In this document: piece after piece, positions 37,482 to 47,160 of the stretch | Position numbering within the stretch: position 1 is the first letter of the stretch | Layout: each line of letters begins with the position of its first letter | Assembly (NCBI GenBank): GCA_027923505.1 | Contig: BROI01000002.1 | Span: forward strand, 806,001-870,000 | Source of the DNA: Mayamaea pseudoterrestris | Taxonomy: Eukaryota > Bacillariophyta > Bacillariophyceae > Sellaphorales > Sellaphoraceae | Direction of reading: 5' to 3' | Length of the DNA stretch: 64,000 nucleotides | Translations under genes and position numbers: made by a program | Notes under the pieces: generated by a model | What the model saw: the letters and a program-made list of their open reading frames with translations, nothing else | Database searches by the model: none | What the model was told of the DNA's origin: nothing

Positions 37482-39047
37482 ATGTCACTCGCTGAACTGT
37501 CCAGAATCCGCGCCAAGATTCGCCAAGACTTGATCAACAATGGCACAGACGTGAATTTAAACGACGTTGATTTATACGGCGACGGCGACCAGTCGCTGCT
37601 TCCAGCGGGCGACAAGGTGCGGCAGCAAGTCTACCGAGACTTGTACGCCAGCGGCGGAGACGTTCCGTACATGATGGAGCAGCTGCAAATGACCGAGTTT
37701 TCGCACTTTGCCCAGTGCTGCATCTCCGGTCACGTGGAGGGTGTGCGCGAGTGTATTGAAAACGCCGACACTGACGCAGCGCGTCCGTCGCAAGCGTTGG
37801 TGCAGTTGCTGGAGAAGCGTGAAACGACGCAGCGCTTGTCACCGTTACTCATGATACTCAGTATTGGGAGAAGCTTCTTTGGCTTGCAGGGGAATAGGAG
37901 TTTGGAAGCAAAGCAGCTGGAAGTAGTCAAGCTTTTGCTCAAGTATGGCGCTAGACCTGACGCACGAGATGTTTGCGGCAAGACGGTCTGCCACTATGGC
38001 ATGGGAGCCATTGTCACTGGCATGGCTCTCAAGGGAGCAGGATTTTGCGTTGAAGCGCACAAGTCGAGTCATTTGTTTGGAAGGGAGGTTGAGTTACATT
38101 CCCTGAAGAATGAGGAGCTCAATGGAGTGCGAGGGGTGTGCCGAGGTTATGTGGTGGACACGGGTCGAAGGGCCGTATACCTGTTGGAAAAGAAGGAGAC
38201 TGTCGGGATTAAACCAATCCACTTGAAGCTGGCTGGTCCACAATCTACTACCGACACTGATCGGCCGAAATTAGTTGACATGCAGGATCGAATTGGTGGT
38301 GTTCCTTTGCTGGAAACATACATGGGCGGCCAGGCTGATGTGGCCGACATTTTGCTTGAAGAGCACCATGCCAGCATTGACATTGCAGACGTTGATGGGT
38401 TCTCCCCAAGGTCCATGGCCATGCAGAGAGGTGCTGGCTTCATGACGCCAGTTGCCAAGCTCATCAACAAGCATGCTGTCAAGCGAGATCGGGCGGAGAA
38501 AAAGAAGAATGAAGCGACGTGCTCAAACTGTTCCAAGACAGGCACATCATTGTCGGTTTGTTCGAAGTGTCAATCTACGCAGTATTGCTGCAAGGAATGC
38601 CATGTGACGCATTGGAGAAGTGGAGGGCACAAGGAGGAATGTCCAAAACTCAGCCGAGAGAAACAAGAAATAGTTGTACTGGAGAGGCCTCCACCTGACG
38701 TAAAGAATACGTTTCAGTCAACGTTCCAATTGGGCGGTGGAAAATTTACCTCGCAGCCAGTCGCTCATGCGTCTGCCACGTTTCACAAACCAAGCCATGT
38801 GGCCGTCGGTGAGCAGTTTTACATCAAGATTCAAGCCGAGGGCCCCACAGCGCCCTTGCTCATTTACGACAAGTCGCGGGAGTTTCGAACCTCGGTTGAG
38901 CCAAGCACTCCGGGGTTTGACGCATTGCGCAACAAAGTTAAGAGCGACCCAACTTCGAATGGAAGGAAGACTTACATGAAGTGTAGCTTTGATGAACAAG
39001 GCCGATGCACGATCTATCTTGGGACGAGATCGGCAAAGACTTGGTAA
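37482..39047 (+). CDS. Ankyrin-like/MYND zinc-finger protein, copy 2
   Basis: A 521-residue single-exon protein, collinear with copy 1 over its whole length. Blocks such as L-V-Q-L-L-E-K-R-E-T-T-Q-R-L-S-P-L-L-M and Y-G-A-R-P-D-A-R-D-V-C-G-K-T-V are identical. The MYND finger lies at ~347-386 (C-S-N-C, C-S-K-C, Y-C-C-K-E-C, H-x4-H-x3-C) with one extra Gly before the last His. The C-terminal domain F-Y-I-K-I-Q-A-E-G onward is conserved. The copies differ most in residues ~385-425, just after the finger. A local duplication is likely, with the antenna gene inserted between the copies or left there from a larger duplicated block. Confidence 0.78.
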   Translation: MSLAELSRIRAKIRQDLINNGTDVNLNDVDLYGDGDQSLLPAGDKVRQQVYRDLYASGGDVPYMMEQLQMTEFSHFAQCCISGHVEGVRECIENADTDAARPSQALVQLLEKRETTQRLSPLLMILSIGRSFFGLQGNRSLEAKQLEVVKLLLKYGARPDARDVCGKTVCHYGMGAIVTGMALKGAGFCVEAHKSSHLFGREVELHSLKNEELNGVRGVCRGYVVDTGRRAVYLLEKKETVGIKPIHLKLAGPQSTTDTDRPKLVDMQDRIGGVPLLETYMGGQADVADILLEEHHASIDIADVDGFSPRSMAMQRGAGFMTPVAKLINKHAVKRDRAEKKKNEATCSNCSKTGTSLSVCSKCQSTQYCCKECHVTHWRSGGHKEECPKLSREKQEIVVLERPPPDVKNTFQSTFQLGGGKFTSQPVAHASATFHKPSHVAVGEQFYIKIQAEGPTAPLLIYDKSREFRTSVEPSTPGFDALRNKVKSDPTSNGRKTYMKCSFDEQGRCTIYLGTRSAKTW

Positions 39048-39131
39048 AACGTCAAGTTGTGTGTAAGTTGTGTGTTTTTTGGCATTTGAAACAGAACATA
39101 GTATCTAACGTTTGCGTGATAATTTGTACAT

Positions 39132-40676
39132 CTATAACTTTTTATTTGAATATTGCCCCGAGCCAAAGCTTTGGTTGCTTCTCGACTTGCGTGGCGTCAT
39201 TGAGCGAGGACGACGGCGCGCCGGTTGCAGCCACTGCCATCGAAACAACATAGTGGCGCCAGTAGCAAAGCCGCCTGCCATCGCCGTTCCAAGTAGCAGG
39301 CGAGACGACGGCATGGAGAGTGTCATGGCGTACGAACCGCGTCCAATCGTCAAGGAACGGTGGCGCTGACCATGCGCAAGGGCACCCAGTCCCAGTGAAG
39401 CGAGCGTAACGCTTGCACTAAATCGCAATACTGTATCAGCCATTGGGCGCAACTGTCGCACCCAATAGCGCTGAAAGGGAGCCCAAATACCATCATACAT
39501 GGAATTCATGAATGCCTCTGTCAGCACTCGTTCCTCCTCCTCATAGTCAATCTCATCCAGCACCAGCGAGTCTTCCTCGGGCAAAGACGCCACGTCGTAA
39601 TCGTCGCCACAAACGGTTCCATTCGTCACCGCCGTCTCTCCCCGCGATGGACGTCGCTCAATGCCCAAGGATCGAATCATTTGTACCGCTTGCTCATCCG
39701 TCAGGGCGTCGGCCAAATGCGAAGCATTGCGCGCCACGTGCAAGTCGGATTCGTCGTCATCGTCAACAACAACATTAGTGTCTTGACGGCTCGGGTTCAT
39801 TCGTGGCGTCTCCTCCATAATGACTTCAATCGCTGGCTGTCGCTGCATTCGCCGCGTCGTTTCCGGATAATGTGGTGGCGCTGGAACGGTTGCTTGGTAT
39901 CGCTCCTCCCCCATTAACAATCGCATAAAGTAGTCACCCAAAAAGTATCCAACACCGGGACGCAATAACTGCTGCCGATGCCGCGGAGCCAGTCGTTCAA
40001 TGTAATCAGTCCGCTGCGCGGGTGTCAGTCCGGGAAAAAAGTAAAGCATCAAGTGGCGATTCTCGCGAATAAAGGCATCGTCCGTCATCCAGTCGTGCAC
40101 CGACTGCTCCGTCAACATTTGGTACCAGCGCGAGGGAAGCAAGGGGCCAATGCCGCGCGTGTGAATCATGTTTTGAAAACCTTCATTGGCATATAGATAC
40201 GTCAGGTATAAAATCGCCAAAATGTTTGCCAAGAGCACTCCAAGCGAAAGCAAGGCCGCCATTGGTAGAATGGATGCAAGCAAGGCTACCGTCGATGCAG
40301 CAGTCGTTCCCGACAAGATTGCAATCTGCCGCAGCCGCGGATGCATTTCCGTTACCGAAAAATTGCTGGTATCAGCAGCAGCAGTCGCTGGAGTCAGACT
40401 GTGCAAACTGCTTCGTCGTCGCACCAACTGCTGCCGCGACGAGTGGACTTGCTCTGGAATGCTATGTAGTCCACGACGCTGCCGATGGTTTGACGAAAAC
40501 TCCGTCTGCGGCGTCAAGTCGGCCGTCGAATGCGTTTGGACGGAAACGTGGCTGGGAACCTTGTAGTCTTGGAGCGAGTCGTCCGGAAAGAGTTGCTTGG
40601 GAATGCGATTGTTGCGATCGTCACCGCCATTGTTGCTATCGTCTCCGCCGCCGTTGCTTTGGCCCGGGGCGTTCAT
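39132..40676 (-). CDS. Uncharacterised membrane protein, 514 residues
   Basis: A single-exon protein. Residues 1-115 are low-complexity, Asn/Gly/Asp then Ser/Arg-rich. Two closely spaced membrane segments follow at about 119-165 (S-T-V-A-L-L-A-S-I-L-P-M-A-A-L-L-S-L-G-V and L-A-N-I-L-A-I-L-Y-L-T-Y-L). A soluble helical region (R-H-L-M-L-Y-F-F-P-G-L-T-P-A-Q-R) and an acidic linker come next. Two weakly hydrophobic segments near 435-490 precede a basic C-terminus (R-R-R-P-R-S-M-T-P-R-K-S). No cleavable leader or catalytic motif is recognised. Possibly an organelle or ER membrane protein restricted to diatoms. The gene overlaps nothing and is divergent from biotin synthase. Confidence 0.6.
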   Translation of the reverse strand: MNAPGQSNGGGDDSNNGGDDRNNRIPKQLFPDDSLQDYKVPSHVSVQTHSTADLTPQTEFSSNHRQRRGLHSIPEQVHSSRQQLVRRRSSLHSLTPATAAADTSNFSVTEMHPRLRQIAILSGTTAASTVALLASILPMAALLSLGVLLANILAILYLTYLYANEGFQNMIHTRGIGPLLPSRWYQMLTEQSVHDWMTDDAFIRENRHLMLYFFPGLTPAQRTDYIERLAPRHRQQLLRPGVGYFLGDYFMRLLMGEERYQATVPAPPHYPETTRRMQRQPAIEVIMEETPRMNPSRQDTNVVVDDDDESDLHVARNASHLADALTDEQAVQMIRSLGIERRPSRGETAVTNGTVCGDDYDVASLPEEDSLVLDEIDYEEEERVLTEAFMNSMYDGIWAPFQRYWVRQLRPMADTVLRFSASVTLASLGLGALAHGQRHRSLTIGRGSYAMTLSMPSSRLLLGTAMAGGFATGATMLFRWQWLQPARRRPRSMTPRKSRSNQSFGSGQYSNKKL

Positions 40677-41039
40677 AGTGAATGTGATTGTAGTGACTGC
40701 GACGCTTTCCGCTTACAGCAAAACTACGCAATAGTCGTAAATCGTCGTCCAAGCGTGGGGGCTGCCAATGTTGTGTGAAAGAGGAGACCTTCCAATGGAA
40801 TCCAGCGTTCGCTTGGCGTTGCGAGAAAGCCCCAAGCGCCCGTGCGTACAAAATGTACCAGAAGCTACGAGGAGTTCGGAGGAACATTAAGTACCGGTAC
40901 GTCGCGGTTTTCATGATCGCGCAATTTGAGATTGTCGTGCGCACCCATCGTCGAACGATCAATCGTCGACGTTGACGACACAGCGTCTTCGATTCTTTCA
41001 AGCTATCAATCATATCTTATTCATCCATTCATTGCAACA
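40677..41039. other. Divergent promoter region
   Basis: This lies between the unknown membrane protein (minus) and biotin synthase (plus). The biotin synthase frame stays open upstream to 40926, but the sequence there is not mitochondrial-leader-like and is taken as 5' UTR. Confidence 0.5.
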
Positions 41040-42356
41040 ATGTTGAGCTCTAGCTTGAACCGCGTCTCACATAGCTTGCTACGCTTCAGCTCCATCCGGA
41101 GCCTTTCTGTCGCACCATTGCCAACGGAGCAAGCCATTGTTGTTGATCGTTACAAGGCTTCGGACATCAAGTCGCACCACAACGTGAGCAAGCAGCAGTT
41201 AAATGGTCCACCCATGACAGATCCAGAGATTCGTTTACCAAACGATGCTCGTATTCGAAACTCACTCTATGATACGGAGGAAGAACGTTCCATGGCAGGT
41301 TATTCTTCCACCATTCGTCATGACTGGACCAAACCGGAGATTGCCGAGATTTACTTCCTTCCATTCTACGAATTAATGTACAGGGCAGCGACTGTCCATC
41401 GCATGTACTGGGATCCATCAGAAGTACAGCAGTGCACGCTGCTTAGCATCAAGACGGGTGGATGCACCGAGGATTGCTCCTACTGCAGTCAATCTGTTTC
41501 GCACAAGACCTTTGTCAAGCCGACACCAACGTTAAAGGTGCAGGAGGTTCTGGAAGCAGCGAAAAAGGCCAAGGAAGCTGGCTCGACGCGATTCTGCATG
41601 GGCGCGGCTTGGCGTGAGCTTGGCAACAAGAAGAATGCCTTTGGACATGTGCTTGAAATGGTACGCGGGGTGAACGCAATGGGCTTGGAAGTCTGCTGCA
41701 CGCTTGGCATGTTGACGGCCGAGCAAGCCAAACAGCTGAAAGAAGCGGGGCTGACGGCGTATAATCACAATTTGGACACGTCGCCGGAACATTATCCCAA
41801 GGTTATTACGACGAGAACGTATGAAGATCGCTTGAATACAATTGCCAACGTCCGCGAGGCTGGAATCAACGTTTGCTGTGGAGGCATTCTGGGTTTAGGT
41901 GAAGCGGAAACTGACCGGGTTGGTTTGCTGCACGTATTGGCGACACTTCCCGAGCACCCAGAGTCTGTGCCAATCAACGCGCTCGTCACAGTGGAAGGAA
42001 CACCTCTCGGTGACAAGGACAATATTGATTCCGTTGACGTTTTTGATATGGCGCGCATGATTGCGACGGCTCGCATTGTCATGCCACGCACCATGGTGCG
42101 ATTGTCGGCTGGGCGACTCTCGTTCAGCGAAGCGGAGCAGTATCTCATGTTTCAAGCCGGAGCAAATTCAATATTTACTGGAGACAAGCTATTGACGACT
42201 AGCAACCCAGAGTTCGACAAGGACCAGGCGCTCTTCCAAAAGTTGGGTTTCCGCGGCAAGCCTGCTCACAAAGGTCCCTTGATACCTCCCAAGGAAGGGC
42301 AAGGTGAAGTACACATTACTCACAGCAAGGCGGAACGAGCGCAAAGTTATGCGTAA
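41040..42356 (+). CDS. bioB: Biotin synthase
   Basis: A 438-residue single-exon radical-SAM enzyme that inserts sulfur into dethiobiotin, the last step of biotin synthesis. G-G-C-T-E-D-C-S-Y-C-S-Q-S near residues 140-150 is the C-x3-C-x2-C site for the SAM-binding 4Fe-4S cluster. The second half has Y-N-H-N-L-D-T-S and A-G-I-N-V-C-C-G-G-I-L-G-L-G-E, and A-R-I-V-M-P-R-T-M-V-R-L-S-A-G-R with the Arg that ligates the 2Fe-2S cluster. The ATG at 41040 gives a Ser/Arg-rich, acid-free N-terminus (M-L-S-S-S-L-N-R-V-S-H-S-L-L-R-F), a good mitochondrial presequence, as in other eukaryotes. About 100 residues precede the catalytic core. Confidence 0.95.
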   Translation: MLSSSLNRVSHSLLRFSSIRSLSVAPLPTEQAIVVDRYKASDIKSHHNVSKQQLNGPPMTDPEIRLPNDARIRNSLYDTEEERSMAGYSSTIRHDWTKPEIAEIYFLPFYELMYRAATVHRMYWDPSEVQQCTLLSIKTGGCTEDCSYCSQSVSHKTFVKPTPTLKVQEVLEAAKKAKEAGSTRFCMGAAWRELGNKKNAFGHVLEMVRGVNAMGLEVCCTLGMLTAEQAKQLKEAGLTAYNHNLDTSPEHYPKVITTRTYEDRLNTIANVREAGINVCCGGILGLGEAETDRVGLLHVLATLPEHPESVPINALVTVEGTPLGDKDNIDSVDVFDMARMIATARIVMPRTMVRLSAGRLSFSEAEQYLMFQAGANSIFTGDKLLTTSNPEFDKDQALFQKLGFRGKPAHKGPLIPPKEGQGEVHITHSKAERAQSYA

Positions 42357-42655
42357 AACAGTTGTCTGTGTGTGCATGTCGGATCATTTGACTACGTAGA
42401 TATAAGGCACTGCTACCGTAGTTGGACACATTATGCTTTACCAAGTCTACATTTAGTAGTCGTCACAGCCTGTTTCAATGGCAGCTTCTACAAGTAGCAA
42501 AACATCTTCGTACCAATGCGGGAACTTGAATCAACTTTCGCTTGCGCATACTTGTAAGACGTAGGCTCTCTTACTATTAGCTACGAGTACATCGCGTCAT
42601 CCCCCATAATACCGGTAGTCCGTTCGTCACAAAAAGGCGCGCTACACATTTCCCC

Positions 42656-43612
42656 ATGGTCGCAGCCCCCATTGCTCCATCGGCATCGCTGCCTGGCCAA
42701 CTATTCCTATATGCAGCAGGCAGAGCAGCCTTTGAATCTCCTCTGCTACCAGAGATTGCATCTTCTGCCACTCACCAAGTGCAGCAGCAGATTCGAACCA
42801 GCAAGTGCATATTGCTGGGCGGCTTGAGCGACGGTTTATGGCCCGTCCCCTACACGCATCAATTGTACCATCACGCCATTCTTCCATCTCCACACTGGTC
42901 ACTCGTCCAGCCAGTTTTGAGCAGTAGCTACACCGGCTTTGGCCATGGCTCGCTGCAGCGTGACACGGAGGAACTGGATGAGCTTGTTTCGCACTTGATG
43001 CAACATGGTTCCGCCACGGAGTTTGGCATTGTCGGACACTCGACGGGATGTCAGAATGCAGTGCACTACATGAAGCATGGCAAATACAGAGACAAGCTCA
43101 AAGTCGTAGCCTTGCAGGCACCCGTGTCGGACCGAGAGCAGGCGCAGCTGCAAGACGAACGCTACGAGTCCAACATTGACTTGGCGCGCTCCATGCGCGA
43201 CAACAACAAAGGAGACGAAATGATGCCGCGTCAAACCTTTTGGGCGCCCATTACGGCGAATCGCTTTTTGGATCTGCAAGAGTATGGCGGTGCCGACGAT
43301 TTCTTTTCGTCCGACTATACCGACGAGCAACTCGAGGAGCGATTGAGTCACGTTGGAAGTCGACGGGATCGCAAGGTGCTGGTAGCCTTTTCGGGAGCGG
43401 ATGAATATGTATCTTCTGCCATTAAAGACTCGCAGTTACTGTTGAATCGATTGGTGAATGCCATGAATGCAGCTTGTCCTGCCGACGAACCAGTTGCGAA
43501 AGGTTTATACTTGCAAAACGGGAACCACAATCTGTCACAAGCACCAGGCGACGGCGAAATGTTTGTGCAAGCGTTTGCGGAACTACTTCAAGCGCCAGAT
43601 ACATTGGCATAG
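42656..43612 (+). CDS. DUF1749 alpha/beta hydrolase
   Basis: A 318-residue single-exon protein of the UPF0613/DUF1749 family, known from fungi and plants and of unclear substrate. The fold starts at C-I-L-L-G-G-L-S-D-G-L. The nucleophile elbow G-H-S-T-G-C-Q lies near residue 129. S-G-A-D-E-Y-V supplies a likely acid and N-G-N-H-N-L-S the His, so the catalytic triad looks complete. L-S-S-S-Y-T-G-F-G-H-G-S and L-D-E-L-V-S-H-L are also family blocks. No signal peptide is seen. A 13-base word CTTGTAAGACGTA stands both before (42548) and after (43626) the gene. Confidence 0.75.
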   Translation: MVAAPIAPSASLPGQLFLYAAGRAAFESPLLPEIASSATHQVQQQIRTSKCILLGGLSDGLWPVPYTHQLYHHAILPSPHWSLVQPVLSSSYTGFGHGSLQRDTEELDELVSHLMQHGSATEFGIVGHSTGCQNAVHYMKHGKYRDKLKVVALQAPVSDREQAQLQDERYESNIDLARSMRDNNKGDEMMPRQTFWAPITANRFLDLQEYGGADDFFSSDYTDEQLEERLSHVGSRRDRKVLVAFSGADEYVSSAIKDSQLLLNRLVNAMNAACPADEPVAKGLYLQNGNHNLSQAPGDGEMFVQAFAELLQAPDTLA

Positions 43613-43662
43613 ATTGTAAAAGCATCTTGTAAGACGTAAAACACGGCTACTTTATCAGCTAC

Positions 43663-44673
43663 TTAGTAGTAGATGGTCCTCACTCGATGATGCGGCGAGA
43701 GCTCGCCTTCGTTTTGCATGCGCTCACCAACCTGCCAGAGGTACCAATCCGTTTCAACTGCCGTCCATACCTTGTCGGGAGCTAACGTTTGTAGCTCTTC
43801 GACAATGTATTCGACAGCAGCAACAGTGGCAGCTCGTATGGCATTCTCCTCTGGACCATCCTTAACGAGCTCTTCCTTTTGGTCAATGCGAGTCGCAAGC
43901 TCTGGTGCATAATTCATGATTTCAAAGTGACGCAGCAGCTGCGGAACTCTGTAGTCGGCAAACGTTGTCAACTGCGATAGATCCTTCAAATGGAGCTGCA
44001 GCGACGCGTTCCAGTCGCCCACGCAAATTTGCGCTCGCTTGAGGAACCAAATGTCACTGCGAAAGTCGCAAAAGCCTTCAAAGTGATCAATCAAGAGCTG
44101 GACCAGTTTGGTCGCGGAACCGTCAGCCGACTGAATGAGCGACCAGGCGGAGCCATGGAAACGCTCCAAAAGAATGTTTCCAACTTGGTTCCATAGCTGG
44201 CAACGAGTCTCGATGTCGGGAGGTGCCATGGATTGCTTGTCATGCTTCTCGAAAAGCTCCTTCATTGTCTGAGGTTTCATTTCGCTCAAACTTCTAGCAG
44301 ACAAAATGAAGGAGTCCGAAACTGACTGTGAGTTGGTTTCTTGAGCATCATGGTCTTGCGACGCCATGCCAGTGAGACTACAAGCAAGATTGGCGTACTC
44401 GTATCCAGGGAGAGGCCAGAAGCAAAAGTTAATCGCATCCAATGCCAAAATGTACAAGGCCATCCTTTCTTTTCGGACTAATTCATTAAATGAGGACGGC
44501 GCGTCGTAGTGCCACGCTTCGTCGTCCCACGTGATTTTGGATTGCTGCTCAATGCGCTTGGCCAAGGCAGGGATTGCGGTTCGATCAATCGTTACATGCT
44601 CGTCATGATTCTGGATATATTGGATGCAGGTTGTTCGAACCTTTTCGCATGGGTTAAGCTCCGTCATGTTCAA
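43663..44673 (-). CDS. QNG1: Queuosine 5'-phosphate N-glycosylase (queuine salvage)
   Basis: A 336-residue single-exon protein of the Q_salvage (DUF2419, C9orf64) family, which frees queuine from queuosine phosphate so it can be put back into tRNA. Matching blocks are I-N-F-C-F-W-P near the N-terminal third, F-L-K-R-A-Q-I-C-V-G-D-W, F-A-D-Y-R-V-P-Q-L-L-R-H-F, and the C-terminal E-T-D-W-Y-L-W-Q-V-G, ending H-H-R-V-R-T-I-Y-Y. The length equals the family norm (~340). Eukaryotes, including algae, cannot make queuine de novo, so this implies uptake from bacteria or diet. It converges with the DUF1749 gene across 50 bases. Confidence 0.9.
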   Translation of the reverse strand: MNMTELNPCEKVRTTCIQYIQNHDEHVTIDRTAIPALAKRIEQQSKITWDDEAWHYDAPSSFNELVRKERMALYILALDAINFCFWPLPGYEYANLACSLTGMASQDHDAQETNSQSVSDSFILSARSLSEMKPQTMKELFEKHDKQSMAPPDIETRCQLWNQVGNILLERFHGSAWSLIQSADGSATKLVQLLIDHFEGFCDFRSDIWFLKRAQICVGDWNASLQLHLKDLSQLTTFADYRVPQLLRHFEIMNYAPELATRIDQKEELVKDGPEENAIRAATVAAVEYIVEELQTLAPDKVWTAVETDWYLWQVGERMQNEGELSPHHRVRTIYY

Positions 44674-44958
44674 GTCTTAGAAAGAAAGTTAGTATTAAGC
44701 AAGAGAGATCTTGTGATCATTATTTATTTGCTCGAATGAATGATGGTTGATGGCAGCGATGAATGAACAATAAATGTCGGTCCGGTACTTACACTATGCG
44801 CCGACGACCAAGAAGTGATGTGTAATGGACTGTACCGTTGGTCGTATATTTTGAAGAGACTTTGTATGTATACAGGCTGACTGATCACAAAACACAGTAT
44901 TGCGTAAACATCTTACATTTTAACCTGGTGCATCACAAAAGTAAAGGCAGATTTTGGG

Positions 44959-46119
44959 CTACGCCGCCTTTTGCTTAGGTGCAAGCTTGTCACATTGCTG
45001 GTTGTCGGTTGATTTATTCCGTGCTATGACTCCACCATCATGACGAAGCATGATTGCACTATCCGGGCAAGAGTAAACGTAGCTAGAGTTGGCTTTGCCT
45101 CGTATTTCTCGGACGTAGGTGACACTGTTTGAAAACGTTGAAAGATGTGTACCTACAAAAGCACTGGCCTCAATGGCTACCCAGAAATCCAGCAAGGCTA
45201 CTGCATTGTAGCTTAAATTTTCCATAGCAGCAGTGCAACTGTTTGTCCATGACTTATGAAAACTTTGCTGATGTGGGTTGATTTGTGGCCAAACATCCTG
45301 GGGCGTTTCATTCAGAAACCTTGGCGCAACATCTCCATACAGCAAGACGACTGATTCAAAGTCTAAAGCAGACACAGACTTGGCGATTTGCGTTGGACTA
45401 TAACATGCATTCACCCCTCCAGGTCGTAAAGTTCGGTTCACACAATATGGATACCAGTCGCTCTCAATCCTCGTGTGCACTGCCATGTACCTTCTGCCTC
45501 TCAATCGATCGCCGTAGCAAGCGTCGTACACGGAATATAAAGATTTGGGCACTCCCAAGTTTCGATAGGTCCATGCGTTTAAGGGGCCGTCAGTTCGCAG
45601 ATGAGTGTTCCGTTCATAATAAACCTTTTCAATGCCAGCATTTATGATATCGTACTCGGACATGACGCAGCAGTTGAGTTTATCTCTTGCAATGCGCTTC
45701 AATTCTTCAATAGAATCATCAGAGTACATGGAGAATGCAGTGTTCAGAGACAGTCTAAGCGTACCTCCGTCATCCAAATCTGGTGGGAGAATCACGGCTG
45801 CCGAGACATTTGCCTGCCGTGCCAGTTCGCAACCTTCGTGTATCTGACCAGCAATCACCGAAGCGAAAAAGTTGTTTAGGCAGCATGATGATTGGAATTT
45901 ATATCTGTTGTGATAGTAAGCAATGCTTATGTTGTCGCAAACATCACGGCCAGCGCTGATACCGGTTGCGTAGTTTAGAATAGCATCAGCAAGAGGTGTA
46001 GCATTCATCGAAAGCAACCGATATGATCGGAGGCAGAAAACCATCGTCAATTCTGTCGCCACGACCGTCAAAACGATTTTTTTCAGTCGTGCCTTCATTT
46101 TGGTAAATCTACGAATCAT
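44959..46119 (-). CDS. Type II membrane protein, O-fucosyltransferase-like
   Basis: A 386-residue single-exon protein. A basic tail and one membrane anchor (K-I-V-L-T-V-V-A-T-E-L-T-M-V-F-C-L) precede a lumenal domain with several N-x-S/T sites and about ten Cys. Y-M-A-V-H-T-R-I-E-S-D-W is close to the H-x-R block that binds GDP-fucose in protein O-fucosyltransferases. The C-terminal D-F-W-V-A-I-E-A-S-A-F-V-G-T-H-L-S-T-F-S matches their D-x-x-x-x-x-x-A-x-x-F-I-G-x-x-x-S-T-F/S block. It probably acts in the Golgi on glycoproteins or wall glycans. The exact acceptor is unknown. Confidence 0.68.
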   Translation of the reverse strand: MIRRFTKMKARLKKIVLTVVATELTMVFCLRSYRLLSMNATPLADAILNYATGISAGRDVCDNISIAYYHNRYKFQSSCCLNNFFASVIAGQIHEGCELARQANVSAAVILPPDLDDGGTLRLSLNTAFSMYSDDSIEELKRIARDKLNCCVMSEYDIINAGIEKVYYERNTHLRTDGPLNAWTYRNLGVPKSLYSVYDACYGDRLRGRRYMAVHTRIESDWYPYCVNRTLRPGGVNACYSPTQIAKSVSALDFESVVLLYGDVAPRFLNETPQDVWPQINPHQQSFHKSWTNSCTAAMENLSYNAVALLDFWVAIEASAFVGTHLSTFSNSVTYVREIRGKANSSYVYSCPDSAIMLRHDGGVIARNKSTDNQQCDKLAPKQKAA

Positions 46120-47160
46120 TCCTTATAATGTGATGCTGGAGTCTCGAATGCCGTACTCCGCAAACAACAACAATCGACTTTTTGGATGTCGAGATCGAAT
46201 CATTCGGTCCGCTATCGTAGCGGTACTAAAAGATTTTTTGGAACCGGAGCGATTTCGCTTGCTTGCGCGCGCCATCGTCTCGTTTTTCTCGTTTCGCGTC
46301 CCGCATCAGCGCGCCAAAGCATAGTGCTGTTTACATCATTACCAACGCAAATGACATTCATTGCGTATACAGTACATCACAATGGAGTCGTCTCATTTGT
46401 TTGTTGACGAATATCGCGACACGACATTGGCTGCCAGAACACTCTAATGGCGGCGCCTGGCAGTCGCCCTGTTGAGATCAAGGAACGAATCCGCACAGCC
46501 ACGCTCTGTCTCAATCGCAAGCTCCAAGAGCCAGGATTGGCAAACTTAGTTCTCGAAGATTACAAGGGCACTGTCATGGACGACACTGTGACAATGCGTG
46601 TTATCGAGAGACTCTTAGGTTTGACGTGGCGCAAAGTCAGCTACTCCTGTTGAGATCAAGGAATGAATCTGCACAGCTCGACGCTCAATGATAATCAACT
46701 TGCAAGGGCCCAAGAGGGCCATTTGCGTTCACTCTGTCAGGAACTGGTCATGTCGCTTTTTGAAATATGGTTGCAGGCTACCAAACAAAATGTACATGCA
46801 CACGTTGGGATTGCAATTCTATAAGTATCGACCTGCAGTAATTTTCTATTTCATACTGATTTAGTCTACAATTGCAGTACGGATGCAATATGATTTCTAC
46901 GGTAGCTTATTCTTGTCACTGTGGAAACGGCCAGGTTTGCATGAAACCGGGTAGCTCCTGTCGCATCACCACCAGAAGGCCACGTCGAATGATGTCATTC
47001 AATTCGTCTGGCCGTCCCTCCACTGGATTGAAACGGGTGGCTCGGAGCGCTTCGATGAGCACCACAAAAACCCGTCGAGGATCTTCCTTTGCTCTCGTCC
47101 ACTCACACACAGTTGCTTTGAAGCAAACGCATTCACTCGTTTACTACAACATCGTTCACC
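46120..47160. other. Long upstream region of EF-1alpha with a decayed duplication
   Basis: The segment 46468-46500 (CCTGTTGAGATCAAGGAACG start) recurs at 46646-46677, 178 bases on, with few changes, and similarity fades after it. A 68-codon plus-strand frame (46447-46653) contains the first copy but has no recognisable domain. A 64-codon minus-strand frame (46916-47110) reads protein-like but is unidentified. The final ~100 bases are pyrimidine-rich, as expected for the leader of a highly expressed gene. Confidence 0.5.

Noticed and set aside
42548-43638. CTTGTAAGACGTA at both ends of the DUF1749 gene as possible insertion duplications
   Set aside because: The word is short, there are no inverted ends, and the gene is an ordinary family member. 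A chance or 3' UTR word is more likely.
44625-44645. A tRNA B-box-like word (GTTCGAACC)
   Set aside because: It lies inside the QNG1 coding sequence and no tRNA cloverleaf can be formed around it.
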